64,000 nucleotides of DNA. It comes from G963662605 sp963662605 (lineage in GTDB: Bacteria; Bacteroidota; Ignavibacteria; Ignavibacteriales; Ignavibacteriaceae). This document shows, piece by piece, positions 1 to 9,334 of the stretch (positions are counted from its first letter, which is position 1; every line of letters begins with the position of its first letter). The stretch spans positions 3,816,648 to 3,880,647 of the forward strand of contig OY759785.1 of assembly GCA_963662605.1 (NCBI GenBank), in the 5' to 3' direction. The translations under genes were made by a program, and so were the position numbers. The notes beneath the pieces were generated by a model. The model saw only the letters and a list, made by a program, of their open reading frames with translations. It had not been told where the DNA came from and ran no database searches.

Positions 1-1050
1 TGCGTATGGCTGCAACAATGAAGACAGCATAATGACCTGCATAACGGGTATCGCATCAATATATTTCGCACCGGCAATAACCAGTATAACCCACTTTGCA
101 AGAAAAACACAGACCAGCACCATGGGAAGAATAAGCGCAATCAGCAATCCGACCGAGCGCTCATACAAATACACCAACGCTTCTTTGCCCTGCTCGGCAG
201 CGCGTTTTGCGCTCTGTGGAAACACAATCGCCGAGACGGCAGACACGGGGACATCTACAAAGTTTGTTGTTCTTGATGCCGCATTATACGCACCTACTTC
301 CGCCGTTGTCAGCATACCGCCCAATATCATTTGATCAATACTTTGATAGATCATTGAACTGACACTCGTCCCAAACACAAATTTTCCGTAATGGAATAAT
401 TTCTTAACCCATTCCCACTCAAGAGCAAAGGTGATTTTAAAATACTTCTTTACAAACATCCAGCCGCTGATTGCACCAAAAACCGCCGCCATTGTTTGAT
501 ATATAACAAGTTCAATGAGTGAGGGAGCTTTTCTCGTTAAAAAAGCATAGAGAACAGCCGCAAAAAAGAATCCCTGCCGTATTGCGTTAGAATAAAAAAT
601 GCCCTTGAAATCGAATTTTGCCTGTTGAATAAAATTGAATTGCGAAAAAGCGATGAGTGTAATAGTAGTAAAAGTATAAAGATAGAACATTCCTTCAATT
701 TCAGGGGATTTCCACACAAGACTCAAAGCATGCGCAACCGCGCACATAACAATAACCGATGTAAAAGTAATCAGGATGTTTAGCGTAAGCGAAGCGTTCA
801 GGATTTTCGGATATTCTATCTCGTCAGCGGCAGAGGCATATTTAATCTGGGCATTCTGTACGAGTCCGTTTCTCGCTACTTCGATTATAGATGTAGCTGT
901 TAAGAACAACGCCCATATACCGAAGCTTTTCTTATCAATAATGCGGACTAAAAGTAAAAAACTTCCGAAGCCGAAAATAAGATTGGCAAACCTGCTCAAC
1001 ACCGTGTATATGCCGGATTTCAGCCAGTATGGGTCTTTGGCTAATTTCAT
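1..1050 (-). CDS. Polysaccharide flippase (Wzx/RfbX-like), C-terminus beyond the left edge
   Basis: Reading the minus strand from an ATG at 1050 gives one open frame to the left edge (about 350 codons), so the gene is truncated by the window. The protein starts MKLAKDPYWLKSGIYTVLSRF and continues as repeated hydrophobic segments separated by short basic loops. This is the pattern of oligosaccharide flippases of the MATE/MVF superfamily, including a mid-protein stretch YGKFVFGTSVSSMIYQSIDQ. Such proteins move lipid-linked repeat units across the inner membrane. Its start overlaps the stop of the upstream glycosyltransferase by 4 bp (ATGA), indicating translational coupling in the polysaccharide operon. 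A second flippase-like gene lies at 12369-13841. The family assignment is firm; the substrate is unknown. Confidence 0.85.
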   Translation of the reverse strand, partial: MKLAKDPYWLKSGIYTVLSRFANLIFGFGSFLLLVRIIDKKSFGIWALFLTATSIIEVARNGLVQNAQIKYASAADEIEYPKILNASLTLNILITFTSVIVMCAVAHALSLVWKSPEIEGMFYLYTFTTITLIAFSQFNFIQQAKFDFKGIFYSNAIRQGFFFAAVLYAFLTRKAPSLIELVIYQTMAAVFGAISGWMFVKKYFKITFALEWEWVKKLFHYGKFVFGTSVSSMIYQSIDQMILGGMLTTAEVGAYNAASRTTNFVDVPVSAVSAIVFPQSAKRAAEQGKEALVYLYERSVGLLIALILPMVLVCVFLAKWVILVIAGAKYIDAIPVMQVIMLSSLLQPYA

Positions 1051-2174
1051 CTGCTCATGCCTGCCATTTCTTCATACACCAATTCATTCTCGCTAACCAA
1101 TTTTGCCAAATCAAAATGTTCAACGACGGTTTTGCGTGCTGCCTGTCCGTATATCCGGCGCATAATATCATCTGCCGCCAATGTTATGATTCTTTCGGCA
1201 AGCTGCTTTTCGTTATGCGGAGCAAACAGTAATCCATTCTTTCCACCGTAGAGCGCCTCGGTTGTTCCCGGAATGTCGGTGGCGATACATGCTTTTTCCA
1301 TCGCCATTGCCTCAAGCAATGCAAGCGGAACAACCTCCCACAGCGAAGGCAGGACAAATATATCCGAAGACGCGTGGACGTTTTGCACGTCTGTCCTGAA
1401 TGAACCGAATTTCAAATTATTCTCAACGCCCAGCGACTTTGCAACCGCGAGCACTTCGTCTTTCATCTCTCCGTCACCTATCATCAGTCCCATTATCTTC
1501 GGATTTTCTTTTGCCGCGAGAGCAATTGCCTTAACAAATGTCATCGGATCTTTTTGATACGTCATGCGTGCAAGAAATGTTACGACAACTTTATCTTTAT
1601 CTATACCGTATTCTTCACGTATGTTTTTCGCGTTAGCGTCGGCGGTAAACTTATTGGTATCTATACTATTGTGTATAAGCTTGTATGCTGCTCCACCACA
1701 ATATTTTTTACCCGCGTCAATATCCGCCTGCGAGCCGCAAATAACTAAATCGGTATATTTTATCATCATGGACTCTGCGGCAATGCGGCCTTTTGTTATT
1801 AATGGATTGTTGCCCGTGTGAAATGACCAGCCATGAACCGTATAAATAATTTTCTTGCGAGCAAACCGGGCAGGTATGACCGTGTTTGTTCCTGCACGGC
1901 TGCCGTGATAATGCACGAGATCAAATTGTTCCGCATCAATGAATCGCTTGATCTTCGGATACAGCGCAAAATTAAACGGGCGCTCGGTATAAAGCACCTC
2001 GGCACGGATTCCCTCTTTGCGCAGACGGGTAATCATTTCCCCATCGGTAAAGCTCAGCACGACCGGCTCAAACCGCTCGCGGTCTAAATTGGTAACGAGA
2101 TTCATTAGATATGTTTCGCCGCCGCCGATAGAACCCTGACGGATTGTCTCTAATATTTTAATTCTTTTTGCCAC
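1047..2174 (-). CDS. Glycosyltransferase family 4 (GT-B fold)
   Basis: A 375-residue cytosolic glycosyltransferase with the two Rossmann-like halves of GT-B enzymes. The N-terminal half has the glycine-rich GGGETYLMNL segment that binds the acceptor side. The C-terminal half carries VVVTFLARMTYQKDP and the conserved E-x7-E region around LPSLWEVVPLALLEAMA, which binds the nucleotide-sugar donor. It probably adds a sugar to a lipid-linked repeat unit. The start codon is GTG at 2174 with a weak purine stretch upstream. It sits between a processive-looking GT2 enzyme and the flippase, overlapping the latter by 4 bp. Donor and linkage cannot be read from sequence. Confidence 0.88.
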   Translation of the reverse strand: MAKRIKILETIRQGSIGGGETYLMNLVTNLDRERFEPVVLSFTDGEMITRLRKEGIRAEVLYTERPFNFALYPKIKRFIDAEQFDLVHYHGSRAGTNTVIPARFARKKIIYTVHGWSFHTGNNPLITKGRIAAESMMIKYTDLVICGSQADIDAGKKYCGGAAYKLIHNSIDTNKFTADANAKNIREEYGIDKDKVVVTFLARMTYQKDPMTFVKAIALAAKENPKIMGLMIGDGEMKDEVLAVAKSLGVENNLKFGSFRTDVQNVHASSDIFVLPSLWEVVPLALLEAMAMEKACIATDIPGTTEALYGGKNGLLFAPHNEKQLAERIITLAADDIMRRIYGQAARKTVVEHFDLAKLVSENELVYEEMAGMSR

Positions 2175-2203
2175 TTGTCTTAATCAGATAGTTTAAAATT
2201 AAC

Positions 2204-3430
2204 TTACTTGTTTTCGTTTTTCTTTTTCAAGATGTCATCAATATAAAGCATCTTCGTCTTTTCAGTAACCATGAAATCCTGATTCGAACGCTTCAGCCTG
2301 AATAGTGCCAATATCTGGTTGAACATGAACGCTGGTATACCGGGCAATGCGCTCCAGATTTCCTTTTCGGGCTTATGTAATAATGGTGCGAGTATAAAAT
2401 TACCGGCAAAGATGCACCCAGCGATTACCCAAATGGCGGCAAAGCGGATATCAATAAATAAATCAGCAACTACAAAGAACACGGAATACATAACCATGAT
2501 AATAATTGGCGGCGTTGTTATAACCAATCCGAAAAAGAATTCATTGAAGCTGAATTTAGCAATACCTTTGCCGATAATGGAAAGGCTGTCTTTTAGGTGC
2601 TTGAAATAGGAGTTCAGCCATCTTGTTCTTTGGCGCTCGGCCTGATAACCAGAAGAAATTTTTTCATCGTAAATCACTGCATCGCGATCATATCCTATAC
2701 GTACGCCGCGATCAACCAACTTACTTTGCAACAGCTTGTCTTCAGCAACAATGACTTTCTGATGTTTATTTTCTTCTTCTATCTCATGCAATATATCAAC
2801 ATACATTTTCGTATTAATCGCCATGCCGGATCCGGCAATCGGTGCCGATGACCCCATCATATAAGGAACCAACCGCTGTGTGTGATTATAATAATACTCG
2901 CCAAAAGCGTCAAGGCATGCGTACATAGAATCGAGGTTTTTCGGCCCTCTCCTGCCCTGCACTGCAAAATAGCCATTAGCAAAAAATACATCCATCCGGT
3001 TTAGTAATTCCGGGTGAGCCAAATTATCAGGATCGAATATGGCCGTAATAGCATGCGGACGTGTAAAATGCTCGATTGCATATAAAATAGATTTAACTTT
3101 TGAGCCGAGGCTTGTTTCAGGTTTCAGAACGGAAACCTTATCGGAATGAAATTTCAATCCCGATATTTCACAGCTATCGGCGACAAGATACACATGGTAG
3201 TTCGTATAGTTTTGTTTAAGCAGCGAATCAACAAGCGGAAGAGTAATTGCAATATCTTTATAAGCGGTTATAACCAGACCAAAGTCAGTCAGCCCGGCTG
3301 CGGGCTTTTTCAATGCCGGCGGCCTGAGAAACAGACCCAGCACAACCTTGCAAAAAGGAAATACGAGAAAAAATATAAAAGGAATCTGAATGCTCAGAAT
3401 TACCACACACAAGATATAGTGTATATCCAC
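2204..3430 (-). CDS. Membrane-bound GT2 family glycosyltransferase
   Basis: A 408-residue protein with one N-terminal membrane segment, a cytosolic GT-A domain and two to three C-terminal membrane segments. The GT-A domain shows VITAYKDIAITLPLVDSLLK, a DPDNLAHPELL metal-binding acidic motif (DxD-like), AEDKLLQ, and QRTRWLNSY, which is the QxxRW signature of processive GT2 enzymes such as cellulose and hyaluronan synthases. It may therefore polymerise or elongate a glycan while threading it through the membrane, though some non-processive GT2 enzymes share the signature. The start is GTG at 3430. It lies 15 bp downstream of the Wzz/BY-kinase-like gene in the same transcript. Confidence 0.85.
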   Translation of the reverse strand: MDIHYILCVVILSIQIPFIFFLVFPFCKVVLGLFLRPPALKKPAAGLTDFGLVITAYKDIAITLPLVDSLLKQNYTNYHVYLVADSCEISGLKFHSDKVSVLKPETSLGSKVKSILYAIEHFTRPHAITAIFDPDNLAHPELLNRMDVFFANGYFAVQGRRGPKNLDSMYACLDAFGEYYYNHTQRLVPYMMGSSAPIAGSGMAINTKMYVDILHEIEEENKHQKVIVAEDKLLQSKLVDRGVRIGYDRDAVIYDEKISSGYQAERQRTRWLNSYFKHLKDSLSIIGKGIAKFSFNEFFFGLVITTPPIIIMVMYSVFFVVADLFIDIRFAAIWVIAGCIFAGNFILAPLLHKPEKEIWSALPGIPAFMFNQILALFRLKRSNQDFMVTEKTKMLYIDDILKKKNENK

Positions 3431-3445
3431 TATGCAAAATCCGGT

Positions 3446-5701
3446 TTAGTTTTTACTGAAATTTCTCTTTAGCAATTGTTTAATTCTGATTCTTAATTTT
3501 GTCCTGGTTTTTTGTATCTCGCCATATGACTGTTCAAGATTTTCCGGGAGTACTTTATTAAGAATTGCTCCGGCAAATTTTTTGTCGAGATTTTTTAAGT
3601 AGGCAAATACATCTTTATCGGCCTGCTCAATAGTATGGTTTGCCGGGAAGATAATAACCACTTTATCAGCTGCACCGATAAGTTCCTTTGAGTCGGCAAA
3701 CCGGCTCATTGAAGGACCTTCCATAAGGACAATATCATAGTCGGAAGCTGCTGCGGTTACAAATGCGGCGAGTGCTTCCGGCCCTGCTACTTCATCCGGC
3801 GAACCGATGGTTCCGTCCGCACCGACAATATCAATTCCCTCAAGTGCTGTTGAAGTAATGGCATCCTGTACGCGGATTTTAGCCTGTACTGCTGATTCCA
3901 GCAGCGGTTTCGCCTTAAGCTGTTTTGTTAACGATGGATTTTTGAAATTCGTATCCAGCAGCAATACTTTTTTGCCGGTCATTTTATAAGAGAATGCCAG
4001 GCTTAATAATATTAGTGATTTACCTTCTCCGCTATTGGAACCGGTAACAAGGATGATCTTCTTATCCTGCAAGCTCTGCGTAAGTTCAACACGCGCTGCC
4101 TGTAATAGATTTTTAAATACTCGTGTTTCCGCATCACCTCCCGGCTTGCCGAACATCGCTCCCAAATCGAGAGCCTGTTTATCCAGCAAATTAAAATATC
4201 CGAGCAAATCGAGTCCGGAAAGTTTAACAAACTGCCGTGGTGTTTTTACGGTTAAATCAAGATACTCAAAAATCAATATCAGAATGATGCAGAGAATGAA
4301 TGATATAACGCCGCTGAGAATAATCAACAGCAATCTCTTAGATGCTTCGGGATTATCCGGAACGAGCGCTCCCTCCGTAATGCGAACGCCTTCTCCGCTT
4401 GCTTCACTTGCAAACTTGGCGAGAGTAAGTTTATTAAGAATAACCAGATACGCTTCTGCCAGAACGGATATTTCCCGTTCATATGAGCCTATCGTTGCAT
4501 CGCAAGGAGTAAAACTGTCTACAATGCGCTGTAAGCGTGCGCGTTCTTTGTCCATAGACACCACGCCCTTTTTCGCGATTTCGAGATCAAGCTCATAATT
4601 GATTTTTTTCGTGATCAGTTCCTGCCGACTGACATTTGGATCCATAATAAAATTATCGGAAATATTTTGCACCGCATTGTGCATCTCGCCGCGCAAAAGA
4701 TTAAGAGAATCACGAAGCGCCGCACTGGCAAATCCGGATTCAATATACTTTTCATTGACCGCTTCAATTTTCTTTTTTAGCTCAGAAACCTTTTGCTGAT
4801 ATGGTTCAAGCTTTGATTCGATATAATCTTTTTGTTTTGGAGAAAATTTCTTGTCAATATCAACTAAAGCCGCCTGTATTGATGGTATTTTCTTGTTTTC
4901 ATCTTCACGCTGTAATTCAAGCGAGGATATTTGATTTACAAGAGATTTGGTCTGTTCATACAAGTTTATAATCTGATGCTGTAACTTGAAATCCTTGAGG
5001 ACATTAACAACACTGTCTAATTCATGTTTCTTCTGACGGGCTAAACGCTCCCAAAAATCAACTGAGTTTGTATTTTGCTGGACTTTCACCGTCTTATAAA
5101 AACGGAGAAACTCCTGACAAACTGTGTTCGGCACAAATGCAGCCATATCGCCGGAATCAGATTCATACGACACTTCAATAAAGTCGCTTGTCCCAAGTCT
5201 TTCGACCTTTAATTTCTTCTGAAGCGATATATCATCATACCCCATGCTCTTGATAAGCTTGATGATACCAACTTCATCGGGATTATATACGGATAGACTT
5301 TGCTCCGCATCAGTTTTATCGGTCAATATCTTGCGGGCATGAGCCTTTGCTTCCTCACTCATTTCATTCAGTAATTTGCTCGGCTTGCGAAATGACGGGG
5401 TTTTTGTTAAATCATGAAGTAAAAGCTGCATCGAGATCTGATCAACAACCTGCTTGCAGCGAATCAGTTCGATTACGTTACTGAATTTCGTTTGAATCAA
5501 AAAAGATGATTGCAAATCCGCTTTATCTTCTATCGTGATTTTCGATTCGTCAACGATTCCAGCCGCAATCTGAGCCTGAGCTTTGTAAACATTTTCCATC
5601 CGCATCGTCAGCAGATACGTGAGGAGCATTGCGAATATCGGAACCAGAATCAGGAGCTTAGTCCGTCTCAGCAAAATTCTGATGAGTCTGATAACATCCA
5701 T
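3446..5701 (-). CDS. Wzz/BY-kinase-like polysaccharide co-polymerase (Wzc type)
   Basis: A 751-residue fusion of a polysaccharide chain-length regulator and a cytosolic P-loop ATPase. Residues 1-35 hold the first membrane segment. A long periplasmic coiled-coil region follows to about residue 450, then a second membrane segment (LLLIILSGVISFILCIILIL) and the ATPase. The ATPase shows Walker A GSNSGEGKS near residue 552 and Walker A' VLLLDTNFKNP near 578. The Walker B region (DIVLMEGPS) lacks the usual aspartate pair, and the C-terminus has no tyrosine cluster, so classic autophosphorylation is doubtful. Its start shares one base with the stop of the TolC-like gene (TAATG). Together they could form the envelope-spanning export machinery for the polysaccharide made here. 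Confidence 0.87.
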   Translation of the reverse strand: MDVIRLIRILLRRTKLLILVPIFAMLLTYLLTMRMENVYKAQAQIAAGIVDESKITIEDKADLQSSFLIQTKFSNVIELIRCKQVVDQISMQLLLHDLTKTPSFRKPSKLLNEMSEEAKAHARKILTDKTDAEQSLSVYNPDEVGIIKLIKSMGYDDISLQKKLKVERLGTSDFIEVSYESDSGDMAAFVPNTVCQEFLRFYKTVKVQQNTNSVDFWERLARQKKHELDSVVNVLKDFKLQHQIINLYEQTKSLVNQISSLELQREDENKKIPSIQAALVDIDKKFSPKQKDYIESKLEPYQQKVSELKKKIEAVNEKYIESGFASAALRDSLNLLRGEMHNAVQNISDNFIMDPNVSRQELITKKINYELDLEIAKKGVVSMDKERARLQRIVDSFTPCDATIGSYEREISVLAEAYLVILNKLTLAKFASEASGEGVRITEGALVPDNPEASKRLLLIILSGVISFILCIILILIFEYLDLTVKTPRQFVKLSGLDLLGYFNLLDKQALDLGAMFGKPGGDAETRVFKNLLQAARVELTQSLQDKKIILVTGSNSGEGKSLILLSLAFSYKMTGKKVLLLDTNFKNPSLTKQLKAKPLLESAVQAKIRVQDAITSTALEGIDIVGADGTIGSPDEVAGPEALAAFVTAAASDYDIVLMEGPSMSRFADSKELIGAADKVVIIFPANHTIEQADKDVFAYLKNLDKKFAGAILNKVLPENLEQSYGEIQKTRTKLRIRIKQLLKRNFSKN

Positions 5702-6429
5702 TATTTTACATCCTCCAATTTCATTCCGATAAGCTCTTCGACGGATATTTTTGTGTACAGCACATCACCCTCAGACGTGGCCTTGCCTTGCAGGTTATCA
5801 GTGTAAGAGCGTAAAACTTTGTTATACTCATCAATCGTGGTCTCACCTTTTTCAAACTTGTGCTTGATAAACTCGACTTCGGATTCTGAATCGTTAACTG
5901 CACGCTGACGAATTTTGAGCATATCAAGACTTTGCAAATATTTTGCAAATCTTCTTTTTACTTCCGCCCTGATGTAGCTGATTTGCGTACTGAGGCTTGC
6001 CTGAGAAGCTTTAAGCTCGGCGTTTGCCTGCGAAACGCGGCTTGGAGTTAAAAAGATGTTGCCGATATTAACCGTTATGCCGATGCCGAACTGCGGAAAG
6101 ATGGTGCTTGTTGTTGTATTATCTACAGCTTGCTTCGGGTTATATTGGTAACTCATGCTGAGAGTATTAAGCCACGACCATTTTGCCTGATAAAGGCCTT
6201 CCTGCATAACATCCACTTTACCGCGGAAATATTCATTCTGGGGATATAAGTCTTCCGCCAGTTTGGCGAGCTTATCCATATAGACAATCGTTGCCGAATC
6301 ATTCATGGCAGCAACAGAAGTAAATGTTTGCGCATTTACCAGAACCGGCAGTGCAAGGAAAAGCAGGCTTTGAACACACAACTTAATTACACGATTACCG
6401 GGAAAAAAGCCGGACTTCATTACGTTCAT
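5701..6429 (-). CDS. Short TolC-like outer-membrane efflux/export protein
   Basis: About 242 residues with a signal peptide (basic n-region, then LCVQSLLFLALPVLVNAQ) and a coiled-coil rich body. The stretch from RVSQANAELKASQASLST to SYTDNLQG resembles the alpha-helical barrel hairpins of TolC-type outer-membrane factors, preceded by a likely beta segment (GIGITVNIGNIF). Normal TolC proteins carry two such repeats and exceed 400 residues, so this is about half length. An in-frame TTG at 6453 would lengthen it by eight residues. I prefer ATG 6429 because it gives a cleaner signal peptide, but neither has a strong ribosome site. It is one base from the Wzc-like gene and may act as its outer-membrane partner. 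Confidence 0.7.
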   Translation of the reverse strand: MNVMKSGFFPGNRVIKLCVQSLLFLALPVLVNAQTFTSVAAMNDSATIVYMDKLAKLAEDLYPQNEYFRGKVDVMQEGLYQAKWSWLNTLSMSYQYNPKQAVDNTTTSTIFPQFGIGITVNIGNIFLTPSRVSQANAELKASQASLSTQISYIRAEVKRRFAKYLQSLDMLKIRQRAVNDSESEVEFIKHKFEKGETTIDEYNKVLRSYTDNLQGKATSEGDVLYTKISVEELIGMKLEDVK

Positions 6430-6463
6430 TATCACAACACTAATTTCTTTCAATTATTTTCCG

Positions 6464-8266
6464 TCATTCAGCCCCGGTGCGTTTTACCACGGCAGTGAAT
6501 GTTTCTTTGAGCATATTTAAATAGCCTTTATATGTCTGGAACTCGGAATACTCACCAAGATAATCGGCATACTTGTTGTCAATATTTGTTAAAACAGCCT
6601 GCATGCTATCATGCAATGCTCTCTCTTCGGCGGTTAAATTCGAGCGGCCGCGAGCCTGCCAGAATCCCGCTATACCAAGTCTGCCTTGAAAACGGATCTG
6701 TGCCAATTCACTTAAGTCGAGTTCGCCGTTTTCCGTCTGGAGACCGTCTTTCAATAATGTTTCAGCCTCGTACGTCGGCAAAGCCCAAATACCAACCAGA
6801 CTCATATCACCTTTCAGCACATTCCAAAATAATGGGAGCTCGTCGAATGATGTCTTGCGTAAAATGTTTCCGATTTTAGTAACACGGGGATCGTTTTCAA
6901 TTTTTACGAAAGGCCCGGTCTGATATTTATTTTTTAATTCTTTAACCCGCGCGTCGGCATCTATATACATAGTACGGAACACGTAATATTTAACAGCTTT
7001 TTCTTTAAAGAAAACGTACCAGTGCTTTCCTTTTTTCTCAATTTTCGGAGAACGCAGACGCTTCGAGATGTAAAAGACGGGGCCGGGCGAATCCATCTTC
7101 ACTAATATTGCTACAATCGCAAACGGAATTGAGAGACACAGCAGTGCGAAGAACGCGACCAATCTGTCCGTTGCACTTATCAGGAACAAATTCAATTTTG
7201 TCTTGAAAGGGACAATAGTGTGCGACATCAAAACGTTCGGATCATCAACAAACACACCGAATTGATTAGGAATGCTTAAATGATAATTTTTACTAACGAT
7301 AGATTCTTTTATCTCAACACCCTTGCCCACATAGGTATTATCCAGTACCACGCTATTTGATATCGTCGCTTTTTCGTCTATAAAATTATCCTTGCCCAAC
7401 ACAAGCGGACCAACAAGTTCAACTCCCGAACCCACTTCAGTATTTTCGCCAATCACGACCGGAGGTACCGCCCTGTCAATTACTTTTTTATCAACACTGG
7501 CCGTAGGATGAATGTAAATCCCCGGTTTTACTTCCTTCTGCGGCTTTGCGAAGTTAAATGTTTCTCCCTTGAGCGCCTCCATATTAATCCGCCAGTAGTC
7601 GGTCAATGAATAAATATCATCCCATGCTGCACCGGTGCGGTAAGCATAGAACGGAATATTCTGTTCAATAAGTTTTGGGAATAACTGAGTACCAAAATCG
7701 TATTCTTCTTTTGCTGGAATTAACTGAAGAATTTCAGGCTCAAGAATGTAGATGCCCATATTAATAAAATGTGATTTCGCATCTTCTTTAGCAGGTTTTT
7801 CCTGAAAGCTTGTTATTGCAGAGGAATCGTTTATGCCGACGACACCGTAATGCGAAGGATCATCTAACGGCATTACCGCGATGGTTGCCTTTGACCCTCT
7901 TTCTTTATGAAAGCGGAGCATGTCCGTCAGATCAATATTTGTTAAACCATCGCCCATGAGGACAAAGAAAGTCTCGTCGAAAAAACTTTGTATTCGTTTT
8001 AGGCTGCCCGCAGTGCCCGCGAGTGTTTTTTCGATTGAATACGAAACATTACAGCCGAAATTTTTTCCATCTTGAAAATAGTGGTCAATTTCTTCGGGGA
8101 GGTGATTGAGATTAATTTTAATATCGGTAATATTATGTGAAGTGCACAATGAAATGATATGTGCCAATACGGGGTTGTTAACAATGGGAAGCATGGATTT
8201 CGGAATAGTTAACGCCAGCGGCATAATACGCGCGTCAAATCCGGCAGCTAAAATAATTGCTTTCAC
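6464..8266 (-). CDS. Sugar nucleotidyltransferase fused to a bacterial sugar (phosphoglycosyl) transferase
   Basis: A 600-residue two-enzyme fusion. Residues 1-235 are a nucleotidyltransferase (LAAGFDARIMPLALTIPKSM, GDGLTNIDL, QEKPAKED), the type that makes nucleotide sugars such as GDP-mannose or dTDP-glucose. Residues 250-340 are left-handed beta-helix hexapeptide repeats. A membrane segment lies near 370-392, followed by a phosphoglycosyl transferase domain (SPGPVFYISKR, FDELPLFWNVLKGDMSLVG) that loads a sugar phosphate onto undecaprenyl phosphate. The catalytic Asp-Glu pair (DELP) is present. GTG at 8266 follows an AGAGGA ribosome site. The fusion suggests that activation of the first sugar and its transfer to lipid are coupled. 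The exact sugar is unknown. Confidence 0.85.
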   Translation of the reverse strand: MKAIILAAGFDARIMPLALTIPKSMLPIVNNPVLAHIISLCTSHNITDIKINLNHLPEEIDHYFQDGKNFGCNVSYSIEKTLAGTAGSLKRIQSFFDETFFVLMGDGLTNIDLTDMLRFHKERGSKATIAVMPLDDPSHYGVVGINDSSAITSFQEKPAKEDAKSHFINMGIYILEPEILQLIPAKEEYDFGTQLFPKLIEQNIPFYAYRTGAAWDDIYSLTDYWRINMEALKGETFNFAKPQKEVKPGIYIHPTASVDKKVIDRAVPPVVIGENTEVGSGVELVGPLVLGKDNFIDEKATISNSVVLDNTYVGKGVEIKESIVSKNYHLSIPNQFGVFVDDPNVLMSHTIVPFKTKLNLFLISATDRLVAFFALLCLSIPFAIVAILVKMDSPGPVFYISKRLRSPKIEKKGKHWYVFFKEKAVKYYVFRTMYIDADARVKELKNKYQTGPFVKIENDPRVTKIGNILRKTSFDELPLFWNVLKGDMSLVGIWALPTYEAETLLKDGLQTENGELDLSELAQIRFQGRLGIAGFWQARGRSNLTAEERALHDSMQAVLTNIDNKYADYLGEYSEFQTYKGYLNMLKETFTAVVKRTGAE

Positions 8267-8274
8267 AAGTCCTC

Positions 8275-8853
8275 TTATCTAATTCGTTTGGTAATAGTAA
8301 AACAATCCTCGCCTTGTTGATTTCGTTTATACGAAGCCGTATGCGTCAGCTTGGTAATGAGATTCAGCCCATAGTGCTCAGGAATCTCTTTTACGTTGTG
8401 TTTATTTTCAATGTTCTTTCTGCTATGAAATTCAGCGCCGTACTCACCGGTTACCCGGCAAATAACTTCATGCTGCATGTCCTGATATACGATAAAATCT
8501 TTTCCTATCAATTCACCGGCAAACGGAGGTTCAATAATAGGATTTTCTTTTGTTTCGGTATCAATTACGTCCATCCGTTTTACCCGATACGGTACGTTAT
8601 TCGTAATACACGTAACGCCGATCTCTTCATCGGTCAGCGAGAATTCAACTTCAACAACATCGCTCCTGCTATGATTGACCGCGTTAGAAAAAAGTTCGTA
8701 CATAACAACGCGCATGTCCTGTATGACATTATTCAACAATTCTTCACTATAACATGAGATATGCGATTTGAATAAAAGTTCGCCTGTATCATTTATGAAA
8801 TGGATGAATTTCAACTGTCCGGGTATGCGGACTCGAATAATATCAGCCTGCAT
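8275..8853 (-). CDS. Anti-sigma-factor-like ATPase (RsbW/HATPase family)
   Basis: A 192-residue cytosolic protein with a GHKL ATPase domain. The N-box reads VVMYELFSNAVNHS and the C-terminal part HYGLNLITKL, as in RsbW/SpoIIAB-type serine kinases that bind sigma factors or other targets. The glycine-rich G1 box is poorly conserved (VTCITNNVPYRV), so kinase activity is uncertain. The next gene downstream of its promoter side (8912-9253) encodes a STAS antagonist, which makes a partner-switching pair. Nine bases separate it from the nucleotidyltransferase/PGT gene, so the switch may be co-transcribed with polysaccharide genes. No PP2C phosphatase or matching sigma factor is seen nearby. Confidence 0.8.
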   Translation of the reverse strand: MQADIIRVRIPGQLKFIHFINDTGELLFKSHISCYSEELLNNVIQDMRVVMYELFSNAVNHSRSDVVEVEFSLTDEEIGVTCITNNVPYRVKRMDVIDTETKENPIIEPPFAGELIGKDFIVYQDMQHEVICRVTGEYGAEFHSRKNIENKHNVKEIPEHYGLNLITKLTHTASYKRNQQGEDCFTITKRIR

Positions 8854-8911
8854 AAATAGCTTCCTGCTTTTTCATCATTGAATGGCGGGAACATATTCCC
8901 GTCAACGATAA

Positions 8912-9253
8912 TCAGAAACTACTTATAGCGTCTGCTTTATTATCGAATATTTCGAAGACTTTATACAGTCTGGTCAGTTCAAACATCGCACGGACGGGTG
9001 GCTGCAATCCGAGAATTTTAATGTCGCCTTTAAGTGATGTGATTTTTTTCAGTCCGGATACTATTGCACCGAGAAAAGAGCTATCAACAAACTCAACCTT
9101 GGAAAAATCAACGATGATTTTTTTTGTGTTGCCGTTTTCGATCACGTTGAGAAAATCAGCCTTGAATTCTTTGGCTGTTTCAACGGTTGCTCGTTTTTCC
9201 GATAACTCCAGAATCAAAATCCCTTGCTCTTCGGAAGTCGTGTATTGTGCCAT
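8912..9253 (-). CDS. STAS-domain anti-anti-sigma factor
   Basis: A 113-residue single STAS domain, the usual full length for SpoIIAA/RsbV-like antagonists. The phosphorylatable serine lies in VDFSKVEFVDSSFLGAIVSG, where the D-S-S motif at the start of helix alpha-2 is diagnostic. When unphosphorylated such proteins sequester the partner kinase, here probably the RsbW-like protein encoded 58 bp further on. The ATG at 9253 follows a strong AAGGAG ribosome site. It is an unambiguous family member; the regulated target is not visible in the window. Confidence 0.9.
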   Translation of the reverse strand: MAQYTTSEEQGILILELSEKRATVETAKEFKADFLNVIENGNTKKIIVDFSKVEFVDSSFLGAIVSGLKKITSLKGDIKILGLQPPVRAMFELTRLYKVFEIFDNKADAISSF

Positions 9254-9334
9254 TTAGGAGCTCCTTCTTTTCATAGGTAAGTATCAGATTTCAATGTGTA
9301 AATTGATTTATTTTTTCCGTAAAGTCAATAAATA

